This document shows, piece by piece, positions 14,481 to 22,853 of a DNA stretch of 26,473 nucleotides. The notes below the pieces were generated by a model. That model ran no database searches and was not told the DNA's origin. It saw only the letters and a list, made by a program, of their open reading frames with translations. The position numbers and the translations under genes were made by a program. Numbering within the stretch: position 1 is the stretch's first letter; the number at the start of each line of letters is the position of its first letter. This stretch comes from Pseudomonadota bacterium (GTDB lineage Bacteria; Pseudomonadota; Gammaproteobacteria; Pseudomonadales; Oleiphilaceae), in the NCBI GenBank assembly GCA_023430625.1, contig JAEZAA010000306.1:1-26473 (forward strand), read 5' to 3'.

Positions 14481-15965
14481 ATGTCGACGACGCATTTTGA
14501 CGTCCTGATTATCGGCGCGGGCCTGTCCGGCATCGGCGCGGCCTACCACCTCAAAACCCATTGCCCGGGCAAGACCTTTGCCATCCTCGAAGGCCGCGAC
14601 ACCATCGGCGGGACCTGGGACCTGTTTCGCTACCCCGGCATCCGCTCTGACTCGGACATGTACACCCTGGGCTACTCCTTTCGCCCCTGGAAACAGGGCA
14701 AGGCCATCGCCGACGGCCCCTCGATTCTGGAATACGTCAAGGATACGGCCAAGACCTACGGCATCGATCAGCACATCCGCTACAACCACTGGGTCAAGCG
14801 CCTGTCCTGGTCCAGCGAGGATGCAATCTGGACCCTAGAAGCCCAGCAGGGCGACCGGACCCAGACCCTGAGCGCCAACTTCGTCATCAATTGCAGCGGC
14901 TACTACCGTTACGACGAAGGCTATACCCCTGACTTTGCCGGCACGGACCGCTTCAAGGGGCAGATCATCCATCCCCAGCACTGGCCGGAGAATCTGGACT
15001 ACGCCGGCAAGCGCGTGGTGGTCATCGGCAGTGGCGCTACCGCCGTGACCCTGGTGCCGTCAATGGCCAAGCAGGCCGCCCATGTCACCATGCTGCAGCG
15101 CACGCCCACCTACATTGTCTCCATGCCCGATGTGGACGTGGTTGCACGCAAACTCAGCCGCTTTCTGCCGGACATGACCGCCTATAAGCTGACCCGCTGG
15201 AAGAATGTCTCCCTGCAGACCTTGTTCTACAACTTCTGCCGCCGCTTCCCGAACCAGGCACGCAAGTTGATTCGGGCGCAGCTACGGGCGCAGTTGGGGC
15301 GGGATTTCGATATCGACACCCACTTCAACCCCAGCTACAACCCTTGGGACCAGCGCCTCTGCCTGGTGCCCAACGGCGATCTGTTCCGCGCCCTGCGCAA
15401 GGGCAAGGCGTCGGTGGTCACCGATCAAATCGACAGCTTCACGGAAAACGGCATCCGCCTGAAATCTGGTCAGGAATTAGAGGCGGACATCGTCGTGACC
15501 GCCACGGGCCTCAATCTGGTTGCCCTGGGCGGGGCCGAGGTGATGCTGGACGGGCGCAAGCTGGCACTCAACCAGACCGTCAACTACAAGGGCATCATGC
15601 TGAGCGACGTACCCAATCTAGCCCTGGTGCTGGGTTATACCAACGCGTCCTGGACCCTGAAGGCTGATCTGGCCTGCGAATATGTCTGCCGCCTGATCCA
15701 GTACATGGACAAGCAGGGTTACGACTACTGCAACCCGCAAGTGGAGGGTGAGTTGCAACAAGATCCCATCATCGATCTGAAGTCCGGCTATGTGCTGCGG
15801 GCCCTTGACCAGTTTCCGAAGCAGGGCAGCCGCGCTCCTTGGAAGCTGTACCAGAATTACCTGCTGGATTTGTTGAACCTGCGGTTTGGCTCGGTCACCA
15901 ACGCCATGAAATTCTCCAAGGCGCCTAGGGCAACAGCCCAGGCCGAGCTGTCACAGTCAGCCTAA
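14481..15965 (+). CDS. ethA: EthA-type flavin-dependent Baeyer-Villiger monooxygenase
   Basis: The 494-aa protein starts at the ATG at 14481 with AAGG 7 nt upstream; 13 extra in-frame codons upstream are not conserved. FAD site GAGLSGIG is at residues 12-19 and the NADPH site GSGATAV begins at 183. Between them is the Baeyer-Villiger fingerprint FKGQIIHPQHWP (residues 158-169, FxGxxxHxxxWP). Long blocks such as GGTWDLFRYPGIRSDSDMYT, YNPWDQRLCLVPNGDLFRA and GYTNASWTLKADL match mycobacterial EthA closely. The family inserts oxygen beside ketone carbonyls and oxidises sulfur compounds, using NADPH and O2. The natural substrate here is unknown. Monocistronic; a terminator lies downstream. Confidence 0.93.
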   Translation: MSTTHFDVLIIGAGLSGIGAAYHLKTHCPGKTFAILEGRDTIGGTWDLFRYPGIRSDSDMYTLGYSFRPWKQGKAIADGPSILEYVKDTAKTYGIDQHIRYNHWVKRLSWSSEDAIWTLEAQQGDRTQTLSANFVINCSGYYRYDEGYTPDFAGTDRFKGQIIHPQHWPENLDYAGKRVVVIGSGATAVTLVPSMAKQAAHVTMLQRTPTYIVSMPDVDVVARKLSRFLPDMTAYKLTRWKNVSLQTLFYNFCRRFPNQARKLIRAQLRAQLGRDFDIDTHFNPSYNPWDQRLCLVPNGDLFRALRKGKASVVTDQIDSFTENGIRLKSGQELEADIVVTATGLNLVALGGAEVMLDGRKLALNQTVNYKGIMLSDVPNLALVLGYTNASWTLKADLACEYVCRLIQYMDKQGYDYCNPQVEGELQQDPIIDLKSGYVLRALDQFPKQGSRAPWKLYQNYLLDLLNLRFGSVTNAMKFSKAPRATAQAELSQSA

Positions 15966-15968
15966 GGG

Positions 15969-16009
15969 AAACAAAAATGGGCGGGGGCCAGCACGGCACA
16001 CCGCCCATT
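15969..16009 (-). terminator. Rho-independent terminator of the DUF2059 gene
   Basis: Read on the minus strand, AATGGGCGG pairs with CCGCCCATT across an 18-nt loop (stem 15976-16009) and is followed by TTTTTGTTT. It sits 29 nt after the minus-strand stop and lies between convergent genes, so it may also stop the EthA-like transcript. Confidence 0.75.
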
Positions 16010-16037
16010 GACAATCCGTTTACCGCAAAAGGATCTC

Positions 16038-16541
16038 TTACTGCTTGGCCTTGCTTTCAGAGACCTTCTTCATCATGTCTTGCTGCAACTGCTGCAGCTT
16101 GGGCATGAGCACCATCATCCGCTGCTGCATGGCCTTCATGGTGTTCTGCATGATGGTCGGCATTTTCGCGGTAACGGCCTTGCCCGCATCTGACTTATAG
16201 AACTCCAGCATGCCGTCTACTTCTTCCTGGCTCAGCGAGGAACGGTAGATTTCGAGGAACATCGGCTCCAGCACGTCCCAGCTCAGTTCCGCTTTGGTCA
16301 GCGCCACGGCCTTGGTCTGCATTTCCTCCATGGCAGCACGCGCCTCAGGCGTCAGCTGCTTGCCCTGGGTGGCCTGCTGCATGGCGGATTGCATCGCGCC
16401 ATCCATCTGGCGCATAGTGCCATCAATCAGTTTCTGTGCATTGGTCACGGTCAGTAGTTCACGCAGTGACGCATCCGAAGGCTGAGCTGCCATTGCGGGA
16501 GTGCCGAGCAACAACGCCAAGGCAACCAGTATCGCTCTCAT
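16038..16541 (-). CDS. DUF2059 family periplasmic protein
   Basis: I start at the ATG at 16541 (167 aa), which opens a signal peptide (MRAILVALALLLGTPAMA, cleavage after AMA or AMAA). The mature part is helical and rich in Met, Gln, Lys and Glu. It carries the region SQEEVDGMLEFYKSDAGKAV, followed by TAKMPTIMQNTMKAMQQRM, which is the DUF2059 signature. Function unknown; exported to the periplasm. GAGG is about 10 nt upstream. Ends in a Lys-rich tail before a clear terminator. Confidence 0.85.
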   Translation of the reverse strand: MRAILVALALLLGTPAMAAQPSDASLRELLTVTNAQKLIDGTMRQMDGAMQSAMQQATQGKQLTPEARAAMEEMQTKAVALTKAELSWDVLEPMFLEIYRSSLSQEEVDGMLEFYKSDAGKAVTAKMPTIMQNTMKAMQQRMMVLMPKLQQLQQDMMKKVSESKAKQ

Positions 16542-16729
16542 GTCATGTATCCTCTGTTGATGAATTAGGGGCTCAGCCACACTGAACCGGGCATTCCTTT
16601 AGGTTTGCCGAAATCACTCTATCAGTTTTTCGCTGCATTCTGGTGCGACTTGTTCGCAGTTCCTGCGAGCTTTTCATCAGGGCCCCAGCCTCAACTTGCT
16701 AGGCCTTTATGCCGAAGCCTTGGTGACGT

Positions 16730-17686
16730 CTAGGCCTTGATGAGCCGATACAACCGGGTCGTCAGCAGCACCAGCACCAGCAACACGGCCCCCACCGCCA
16801 CACCGACCAGCGCATTGACGATACTGGGCGTCACGGCCTCCAGGAGACCGCCAATGCCCGGCAGCGCGGCCGTGCCGTCCGCCAGGTTGTCGATGAAGTG
16901 ATGCGCCGCCTCCACGCCATGGGTCAGGATGCCACCGCCCACCATGAACATGGCGACCGTGCCTGCTGCGGCCAGCGAATGCATCAGGTGCGGCGCCAAC
17001 GCCAGAATCAGGCGCCCCAGCAGACGCAGCGTCCAACGCCCAAGACCTCGCCCGCTGATACCCTTGCGGCTGAGATAGAGTCCCGCATCGTCCAGTTTTA
17101 CCAGCGCGGCGACCAGCCCGTACACACCCAGGGTCATGCCCAAACCGATAACGATCAGCACCAGCAGTTGGGTAATGAACGGAAGCGCCGACACCGCCCC
17201 CAAGGTAATGGCGATGATTTCCGCCGAGAGAATGAAATCGGTGCGCACCGCCCCGCGGATTTTCTCTTCCTCGAACGCCACCATATCAACGGCGGGATTG
17301 GTCAGCGCCTGCACCCGCTCATTATGTTCGGCCTGAACCTGTGCCTTGCCCTGCACCAGCCGATGGGTCAGCTTCTCCACACCTTCATAGCAGAGAAAAG
17401 CGCCGCCCAGCATCAGCAGGGGAACCACCGCCCAGGGCGCAAAGACGCTGATCAGCAGCGCCACCGGTACCAGAATCAGCTTGTTGCGCAATGACCCTTT
17501 TGCCACGGCCCAGACCACGGGCAGCTCCCGGTCCGCGTTCACGCCCGTCACCTGCTGGGCATTGAGCGCCAAGTCATCCCCCAGCACCCCTGCTGTTTTC
17601 TTGGCGGCCACTTTGGTCATCGTCGCCACATCGTCAAGAACCGTGGCGATGTCATCGATCAGAATGAATAAGCTACTTCCAGCCAT
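16730..17686 (-). CDS. yedI: DUF808 family inner-membrane protein (YedI-like)
   Basis: The 318-aa protein starts at the ATG at 17686 with AGGAG 7 nt upstream. Its N-terminus (GSSLFILIDDIATVLDDVAT, KVAAKKTAGVLGDDLALNA) is the DUF808/YedI signature, as is GGAFLCYEGVEKL. Several hydrophobic segments are visible: ILVPVALLISVFAPWAVVP, IIAITLGAVSALPFITQLLV, the LVLIVIGLGMTLGVYGLVA stretch and the C-terminal IVNALVGVAVGAVLLVLVLL. Function is unknown. A 9-base repeat, CTAGGCCTT, occurs at its stop and again at 16699-16707. Confidence 0.88.
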   Translation of the reverse strand: MAGSSLFILIDDIATVLDDVATMTKVAAKKTAGVLGDDLALNAQQVTGVNADRELPVVWAVAKGSLRNKLILVPVALLISVFAPWAVVPLLMLGGAFLCYEGVEKLTHRLVQGKAQVQAEHNERVQALTNPAVDMVAFEEEKIRGAVRTDFILSAEIIAITLGAVSALPFITQLLVLIVIGLGMTLGVYGLVAALVKLDDAGLYLSRKGISGRGLGRWTLRLLGRLILALAPHLMHSLAAAGTVAMFMVGGGILTHGVEAAHHFIDNLADGTAALPGIGGLLEAVTPSIVNALVGVAVGAVLLVLVLLTTRLYRLIKA

Positions 17687-17827
17687 GGCGAAACTCCTTG
17701 GTACAGGGGTGAACGGAAGGAGATTTAATCACGTTTTGAAGGCAGGCGATACGGCGCAACAACCAGGGCAAGGGCGCTTTGATTGCGGCTAGTCAGGAAG
17801 GAAGAACAGGCAGGAAGCAGATCAGGC

Positions 17828-17870
17828 CACTCCGTCAGCCGTGGCACAAGCCCCGGAGGCTAACGGAGTG
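17828..17870 (-). terminator. Inverted repeat downstream of the 43-aa gene
   Basis: CACTCCGT (17828-17835) plus AGCC pairs with GGCT plus ACGGAGTG (17863-17870) with one mismatch between the two blocks, making a long hairpin 16 nt past the small gene's stop. There is no T run, so it may be a structured 3' end rather than a classic terminator. Confidence 0.45.
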
Positions 17871-17885
17871 CGGCAGGTTTTGAGA

Positions 17886-18017
17886 TCAGGTGAAGAGCAA
17901 GGCGCCAGCAGTTGCGAGACCAGAGCCGAATACATACAGGCCAACGATGGTCACGGGGTTGAAGATCTTACGAATTTTGCTGGGCTGCGTTTGCGCTTGG
18001 GGCAGGGTCTGTTGCAT
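17886..18017 (-). CDS. Small single-pass membrane protein, 43 aa
   Basis: A short frame from the ATG at 18017 to TGA at 17886 has GAGGACAAG directly upstream (GAGG, 8 nt before ATG). The protein has a polar Gln-rich start (MQQTLPQAQTQPSKIRKIF) and then one hydrophobic segment, NPVTIVGLYVFGSGLATAGA followed by LLF, long enough for one membrane helix. The basic residues before the helix (KIRK) predict N-in topology. No family recognised. The next gene on the same strand is yedI, 199 nt further on with a hairpin between, so it is probably its own transcript. Evidence is the ribosome site, membrane pattern and gene-like codons. Confidence 0.65.
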   Translation of the reverse strand: MQQTLPQAQTQPSKIRKIFNPVTIVGLYVFGSGLATAGALLFT

Positions 18018-18384
18018 GGTCTTGTCCTCGGCAAGGGTGAAATCTATAGCCATTATTCTAGGTCAGCCCTCTAAACATGCATAGGCTATATATCAATTAA
18101 AACGCCTCGAAATCGCCTTTTTGCGGAAATTCCGTATGCGCCCCCAGCCCTCGGCTTGCGCCCTCTAAAAACCAGCCTCCTGCCCGACAAGGCGCCTGGC
18201 GAGTGCACCAAACTTGTACTAGGCTTTTTTGCCGCAAACCGTATTTGAACATTTGTCCCTTTTTGGAAAACCACGATCTTTTGCCGCCGCCGTTTCCACC
18301 GGTGCAGCCCGAGGCCTGAGGGCTTAATCGTGTTATGCCCCATAGGGTGTTTCCTCCTATTTTGGACTCACACCGAGATCTTCC
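18018..18384. other. Intergenic region before the diguanylate cyclase gene, with a doubtful minus-strand ORF
   Basis: A minus-strand frame (18086-18343, 85 codons) begins with ATG 9 nt after a perfect AGGAGG (18353-18358). Its product is very basic and low in typical protein patterns (many Arg/Lys/Gly), and no family is recognised. AT-rich tracts such as the run of T near 18224-18230 suggest regulatory DNA. TATAGCC and GGCTATA near 18051-18093 form a spaced inverted repeat upstream of the 43-aa gene and could be an operator. The region probably holds promoters for the divergent neighbours; I can assign none firmly. Confidence 0.35.
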
Positions 18385-20283
18385 ATGACATCGAACCGAT
18401 CGGCTCTGGCCGGACAGGCCTGGTGCGCAGTTTACGCGCAGCTTCTCGCGGCTATCGCCCTGCTACTGGCGCTGCAACAGGTCGCCGTCGCCAGCCCGGT
18501 ACCGTCAGTTCCAGTGAATGACGCCACCTTTCTCGACATTGGCGCTCATCTGGTTCACACCATCGATTCCGATGCCGCCTGGGACGCCGACCAGCTCGCT
18601 CAAAACCTGGAGAGGGTCCAGTGGCAACAGCACGAGGGCGACTCTCCGAACCTCGGCTTGCAGGAAGCACCGGTCTGGTTTGCCCTGCGCCTGGAGCCAA
18701 GCCAGAACGTTTCGCGGCTGCTAGAGATCAGCTATCCGGCGCTGGACTCGGTGGATATCTATCTGTATCGCAACGGCTCGCGCATCCAGTCCCTCATCAC
18801 GGGGGACCACCAGCCCTTTAGTTCGCGCCCCATTGCCCACCGCCATTTCGTCGCACCGCTGGAACTGACGGCGGAGCAGCCCCACGTCCTGCTGATCCGC
18901 GTGCATACGGAAGGCGCACTCCAGGTTCCCACCAGCCTCTGGGAGCCGCACGCCTTCTACGCCGCCGACCAATCCGTGCTGGCCGCACACCTGATCTTCA
19001 CCGGCCTCATGCTGGCGCTGGCGGCCTACAACCTGCTGCTCTATTTCTCGATCCGCGATCCCGCCTATCTCTGGTACGTGGCCACGGTCATCGGCACCCT
19101 GCTGGTGCAGCTCGGCATTCGGGGCATTTCCTACCAGTTCCTCTGGCCCGACGCGCCGCGGTTCAACGAAATCAGTCTACCCGCGGTCATCGCCATCAAC
19201 GTCATCGCGGCATTCGTGTTCGCCGAGCGCTTCCTGCACATCCGCCAAAGCTGGCCGCGGGTCTCCATGCTAGTGAGGGGATTTGCCTGGATTCACGTGG
19301 TGCTGTTGGGCTACGCCCTATTCGCTTCCTATTCCAGCAGCATCCGGATCCTGATCCTGTCGTCGTTTGTGTCGGCGCTGTCCATGTTCGCCATCGGAGT
19401 TTATCTCTGGTCCAAAAAAGAAGTCCTGGCCCGCTTTTATGTGCTGGCCTGGAGCTTTTTCCTCATCGGTAACATTCTCCACACCATGAGCAAGGCCGGC
19501 ATTCTGCCCTACCTGCCCATCTTCGAATACGCGGTCCAGATTGGCGCGGCACTGGAAGTCCTGCTGCTCTCCCTGGCACTGGCCTACCGCATCAACCTGG
19601 AGCGCAAAAAGCGCCAAGACGCCCAAGCCGAAGCCTTGCGAGTCCAGCAGGAGGCCAACGAAAAACTCGAGGCGCGGGTTCAGGAGCGCACCGCCGAATT
19701 GGAGGACGCCTACAAACAGCTCAAGCAAACCAGCCAACTGGATGGCCTGACCCAGGTGAAGAATCGGCAGTTCTTCGACAAGACGCTCGCCAATGAGTGG
19801 CGGCGGACGTCGCGCGAGATCCAGAATCTGAGCCTGATCATGGTCGATGCCGACCACTTCAAGCAGATTAACGACACCTGGGGCCATCCCTGTGGCGATG
19901 CCTGCCTGCAACACCTGGCGGCGACCCTTCAGAATGCCGTGCAGCGCGCCGGCGATGTGGTCGCCCGTTATGGTGGCGAGGAGTTCGTGCTGCTGCTGCC
20001 GGCGACCAGCCTGGAAGGTGCCGCCTGCCTGGCGGAGCGGATTCGGTGCGAGATTCATGCGCAGGGCTTCGTGTGGCAAGGCCAGCAATTGCCGCTGTCG
20101 GTGTCCATCGGCGTGGCCGGGTGCCTGCCCACCCGCGAGGGCAGTTTTGAACCCCTCATTCAGCACGCCGACCAAGCGCTCTACAGAGCCAAAGCCGCCG
20201 GCCGGAATCAGGTTATGGTGTATCGCGAGGACAAGGCCGGCAGCTCGGAGATTGTCCGCTATAGCACAGCCCATGCAGGATAA
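18385..20283 (+). CDS. Membrane diguanylate cyclase, 7TMR-DISM plus GGDEF
   Basis: The 632-aa protein makes cyclic di-GMP from two GTP. Order of parts: signal peptide (about 1-36), a periplasmic DISM-type ligand domain (about 45-195, with APVWFALRLEP and LLEISYPALDSVDIYLYR), seven membrane helices (about 200-400), a coiled coil (about 405-450, ending in EARVQERTAELEDAYKQLKQ), then the GGDEF domain from DGLTQVKNR (Asp453). The active motif is GGEEF at 530-534, and the product-inhibition site RxxD is intact (Arg521-Asp524), so feedback by c-di-GMP is expected. The DISM part is thought to bind carbohydrate or similar small ligands. The ATG at 18385 has only a weak ribosome site. Probably controls surface attachment or motility. 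Confidence 0.93.
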   Translation: MTSNRSALAGQAWCAVYAQLLAAIALLLALQQVAVASPVPSVPVNDATFLDIGAHLVHTIDSDAAWDADQLAQNLERVQWQQHEGDSPNLGLQEAPVWFALRLEPSQNVSRLLEISYPALDSVDIYLYRNGSRIQSLITGDHQPFSSRPIAHRHFVAPLELTAEQPHVLLIRVHTEGALQVPTSLWEPHAFYAADQSVLAAHLIFTGLMLALAAYNLLLYFSIRDPAYLWYVATVIGTLLVQLGIRGISYQFLWPDAPRFNEISLPAVIAINVIAAFVFAERFLHIRQSWPRVSMLVRGFAWIHVVLLGYALFASYSSSIRILILSSFVSALSMFAIGVYLWSKKEVLARFYVLAWSFFLIGNILHTMSKAGILPYLPIFEYAVQIGAALEVLLLSLALAYRINLERKKRQDAQAEALRVQQEANEKLEARVQERTAELEDAYKQLKQTSQLDGLTQVKNRQFFDKTLANEWRRTSREIQNLSLIMVDADHFKQINDTWGHPCGDACLQHLAATLQNAVQRAGDVVARYGGEEFVLLLPATSLEGAACLAERIRCEIHAQGFVWQGQQLPLSVSIGVAGCLPTREGSFEPLIQHADQALYRAKAAGRNQVMVYREDKAGSSEIVRYSTAHAG

Positions 20284-20307
20284 TGATTCGCCCTTTGGCG
20301 CCGCTTC

Positions 20308-21153
20308 TTACTCCCTAATCCAAAGCAACCGGGTCAGGCGCACGTCGACGGTCAGGGTCAGGGCCGTCAAGGCTGCTGCCTTGGCCCGACCTTCCGCACT
20401 CGCCCGGTAGAGATGCGGGGTCATCGCCAGCAGATCGGCGATAGGCTCCGCCCCCGTTAACGCCAGCGGATAGCGCACCGTCTCCGTCGCGAGAATCTCG
20501 AAGCCATCTGGCGCCGCCAATTCTTTCGCCGGCTTTTCCTTCAGCGTGGGATAGACGATCTCGCGCAACTCCCGCAGATGGTCAACGCCTGCATCGACCT
20601 GCACCACCTGCCCTCCTGGCTTGAGCACGCGGGCGAATTCGCTGTAGACGGGAAAGCCGAACACGCAGAGGACGCAATCGAGGGTGCCGGACAAAACCGG
20701 CAGATTGGCATTGCTGCCCACCACCCAGTTGGGCTGCTTGTCCTGCTTCGCCGCTGCCTGCACCGCCCACTTGGAAATATCCAGCCCCAGCAATGTCAGT
20801 GGCAAGGTACTGCGGGCGGCGAGTTGGCGCAGGTAATAGGCCTCGCCACAGCCCGCATCGAGGCAGCTGAGCGCCGTTTCCCCGGCATGGCCGGCCACAA
20901 CGGCTGAGCTGATCGCCTCGGCCACCGGCTGATACCAGCCCGCCTTCAAAAACCGGCTGCGCGCCGCCACCATCAGTTTGCTGTCGCCCGGATCCAGCGA
21001 CCGCTTGTTCTGGACCGGCAGCAGGTTGGTGTAACCCTGACGAGCAATATCGAAGCTGTGGCCGGCGCCACAACGCCAGGCAGAGTCCTGACGCACCAGG
21101 GGGTCGCCATCCAATGGGCAGGCCAGATTCAGAAATGGGTTGATCGTTGTCAC
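20308..21153 (-). CDS. rlmA: 23S rRNA (guanine-N1)-methyltransferase RlmA
   Basis: I choose GTG at 21153 (281 aa) because GGAGG lies 4-5 nt before it; 24 upstream residues are not conserved. The N-terminal zinc-knuckle region is followed by FDIARQGYTNLLPVQNKRS, DPGDS and the SAM motif LDAGCGEAYYL (Asp99-Gly103), the RlmA pattern. RlmA methylates N1 of a guanine in helix 35 of 23S rRNA (G745 in E. coli). The zinc site has C12, C28 and H32, but the second Cys is Asp15 (CPLD instead of CPLC), so zinc binding may be altered. Divergent from the MFS gene. Confidence 0.9.
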   Translation of the reverse strand: MTTINPFLNLACPLDGDPLVRQDSAWRCGAGHSFDIARQGYTNLLPVQNKRSLDPGDSKLMVAARSRFLKAGWYQPVAEAISSAVVAGHAGETALSCLDAGCGEAYYLRQLAARSTLPLTLLGLDISKWAVQAAAKQDKQPNWVVGSNANLPVLSGTLDCVLCVFGFPVYSEFARVLKPGGQVVQVDAGVDHLRELREIVYPTLKEKPAKELAAPDGFEILATETVRYPLALTGAEPIADLLAMTPHLYRASAEGRAKAAALTALTLTVDVRLTRLLWIRE

Positions 21154-21332
21154 CGGGCCTCCACAACCTCTCGCGATAGGGCGTAATGGCTGCGAACCAT
21201 GCCAGAAACGATAGGCCGGATGCAACGATCCCTGCTATCGATGCCCTTGCTGTAAATTAATTCCTGCGGCTTGCCAGCGCGTCGGCACCGCTCATACTTC
21301 ATCTATTCCCAGCTTGTTGGAATCACCACAGC

Positions 21333-22847
21333 TTGAACACCCGCGCACATCTCGATCCAGCAGCCTCACCCGAAGGCGCTGGCAGACCTGCGACCCGGGA
21401 GCGCCGCCAGCGCTCCCAGTTACGCAGGACCCTGACCTATTCCCAGAAAGACGCCGTCGCCTCGGCGACCATGACCGCGTCCAGCGATAACTATCTCAAT
21501 GCCTTCGCCATTTACCTGCAGGCGTCGGCCGCCCAGCTGGGGCTGCTGACCGCCCTGCCCCAGCTGTTCGGTGCGCTGATGCAGGTGCTGTCCATCTGGC
21601 TGGGACGCCTGATTCCGCGGCGCAAGCTGGTGTATGGAACCGCGCTGATGCAAACGGGCGTCGTGGCGGCCTTGGCCCTGCTTGCCCTGCCTTTCCTGGG
21701 CAGCGGCCTATCGAGTAGCGACGCTTCGATCAGCGACAAGGTGCCCTGGCTCATCGGCCTGGTGGTGCTTTACCACAGCTGCCTCAATCTGATTCAGCCC
21801 CAATGGCGGGCCTGGATGGGTGAAATCGTGCCCCGGCGCCGCCGTGGGGCCTTCTTCGCAGCCCGCACCCGCCTCAGCATGGCGGCGTCGCTGGCGGTTT
21901 TCCTCGGTGGCGGGGCCATGATGTCGGGCTTTCAGCACCTGGGCCTGGTTGGGTTTGGCTTCGCGCTGCTGTTTATCCTGGCGGCCACGGGGCGTGCCTT
22001 CTCCAGCTATTATCTCTGGCGCATGCATGACCCGGCGGAACGGCGGGAGCAGACAGACTCCGTCGTCGCCGGTACAGGTCCTCAGGCACGCTTCGGCTCG
22101 CTGCGGGATTATGTGTCCGACCGCGACTTTCGCCATTACACCCTGTTCATTGCCGGCATGCAGGGCATGGTTGCCATCTCCGCGCCCTTTTTTGCCGTGT
22201 ATATGCTGGAAGAATTGCACTTCACCTACCTGCAGTTTGCACTCAACAACATCGCCTCGGTGGCCACTCAGTTTGCCTTGCTGGGCTTCTGGGGACGCTT
22301 CAGCGATCGCCATGGCAACCGGCTGGTCATGCTGCTGACCAGTTGCCTGGTGCCGTTGCTGCCGGTGCTCTGGCTGTTCTCGGACAGTCATCTTTACTTG
22401 CTGCTGGTGCAGGTGATTTCCGGTTTCGCCTGGAGCGGATTCTCCCTCAGTACCGCTAATTTTCTTTACGACATCCGCCCCCACAAGACCAACTTTGCCG
22501 CCTACGCCGCCGTTCAGCAGGCGGTCAGCGCCACTGCCGTGTTCTTCGGTGCCCTGTTCGGCGCCTACTGTGCCACCCAGGCATCCGCCATCCTGGATGC
22601 CCTACCCGTGTCCTTGCAGCTCGCCAGCCCGCTGTTTCTGGTATTTCTGATCTCCGGGGTGCTGCGCGCCGGTATGACCCTCTGGTTCATTCCACGCTGC
22701 AAGGAACCCAGGATCCGCAAGCGGCCACAGATGCTCCAGATCGTGTTCCGGGTGGCCCGTTTCAATCCCATCAGCGGCATCGTTCTGGACTGGCTGACGG
22801 TGACGCGCAAACGCAAGGATAACGGGGACCGGCCCGTCGATTCCTAA
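21333..22847 (+). CDS. MFS transporter
   Basis: The 504-aa protein has about 12 hydrophobic segments with a typical MFS layout: a basic cytoplasmic N-terminus, a loop WLGRLIPRRKLVYGTAL after the first helices (motif-A-like), a central loop around residues 230-265, and WGRFSDRHGNRLVMLLTSC as the equivalent loop in the second half. The start is uncertain: the frame opens with TTG at 21333 and has only a weak GGAA upstream, and no better conserved start is evident before the first helix. Substrate unknown. It is divergent from rlmA; the broken FAD gene is convergent with it, 6 nt away. Confidence 0.8.
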   Translation: MNTRAHLDPAASPEGAGRPATRERRQRSQLRRTLTYSQKDAVASATMTASSDNYLNAFAIYLQASAAQLGLLTALPQLFGALMQVLSIWLGRLIPRRKLVYGTALMQTGVVAALALLALPFLGSGLSSSDASISDKVPWLIGLVVLYHSCLNLIQPQWRAWMGEIVPRRRRGAFFAARTRLSMAASLAVFLGGGAMMSGFQHLGLVGFGFALLFILAATGRAFSSYYLWRMHDPAERREQTDSVVAGTGPQARFGSLRDYVSDRDFRHYTLFIAGMQGMVAISAPFFAVYMLEELHFTYLQFALNNIASVATQFALLGFWGRFSDRHGNRLVMLLTSCLVPLLPVLWLFSDSHLYLLLVQVISGFAWSGFSLSTANFLYDIRPHKTNFAAYAAVQQAVSATAVFFGALFGAYCATQASAILDALPVSLQLASPLFLVFLISGVLRAGMTLWFIPRCKEPRIRKRPQMLQIVFRVARFNPISGIVLDWLTVTRKRKDNGDRPVDS

Positions 22848-22853
22848 TCGTCA

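Noticed and set aside
14298..14789. 163-codon minus-strand frame opposite the EthA-like gene start
   Set aside because: Most of it is antisense of the conserved FAD-binding region. Its last ~25 codons lie in the spacer and look protein-like, but there is no ribosome site or family match.
16654..16668. Short hairpin TCGCAG-TTC-CTGCGA followed by CTTTT as a terminator
   Set aside because: On the plus strand no gene ends there, and on the minus strand it has no T tract; probably chance.
17841..18074. 77-codon plus-strand frame between yedI and the cyclase gene
   Set aside because: It is antisense to the better supported 43-aa gene and has no ribosome site or conserved pattern.
21708..22484. 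258-codon minus-strand frame opposite the MFS gene
   Set aside because: Antisense shadow; His/Gln/Gly-rich, with no membrane or domain pattern.
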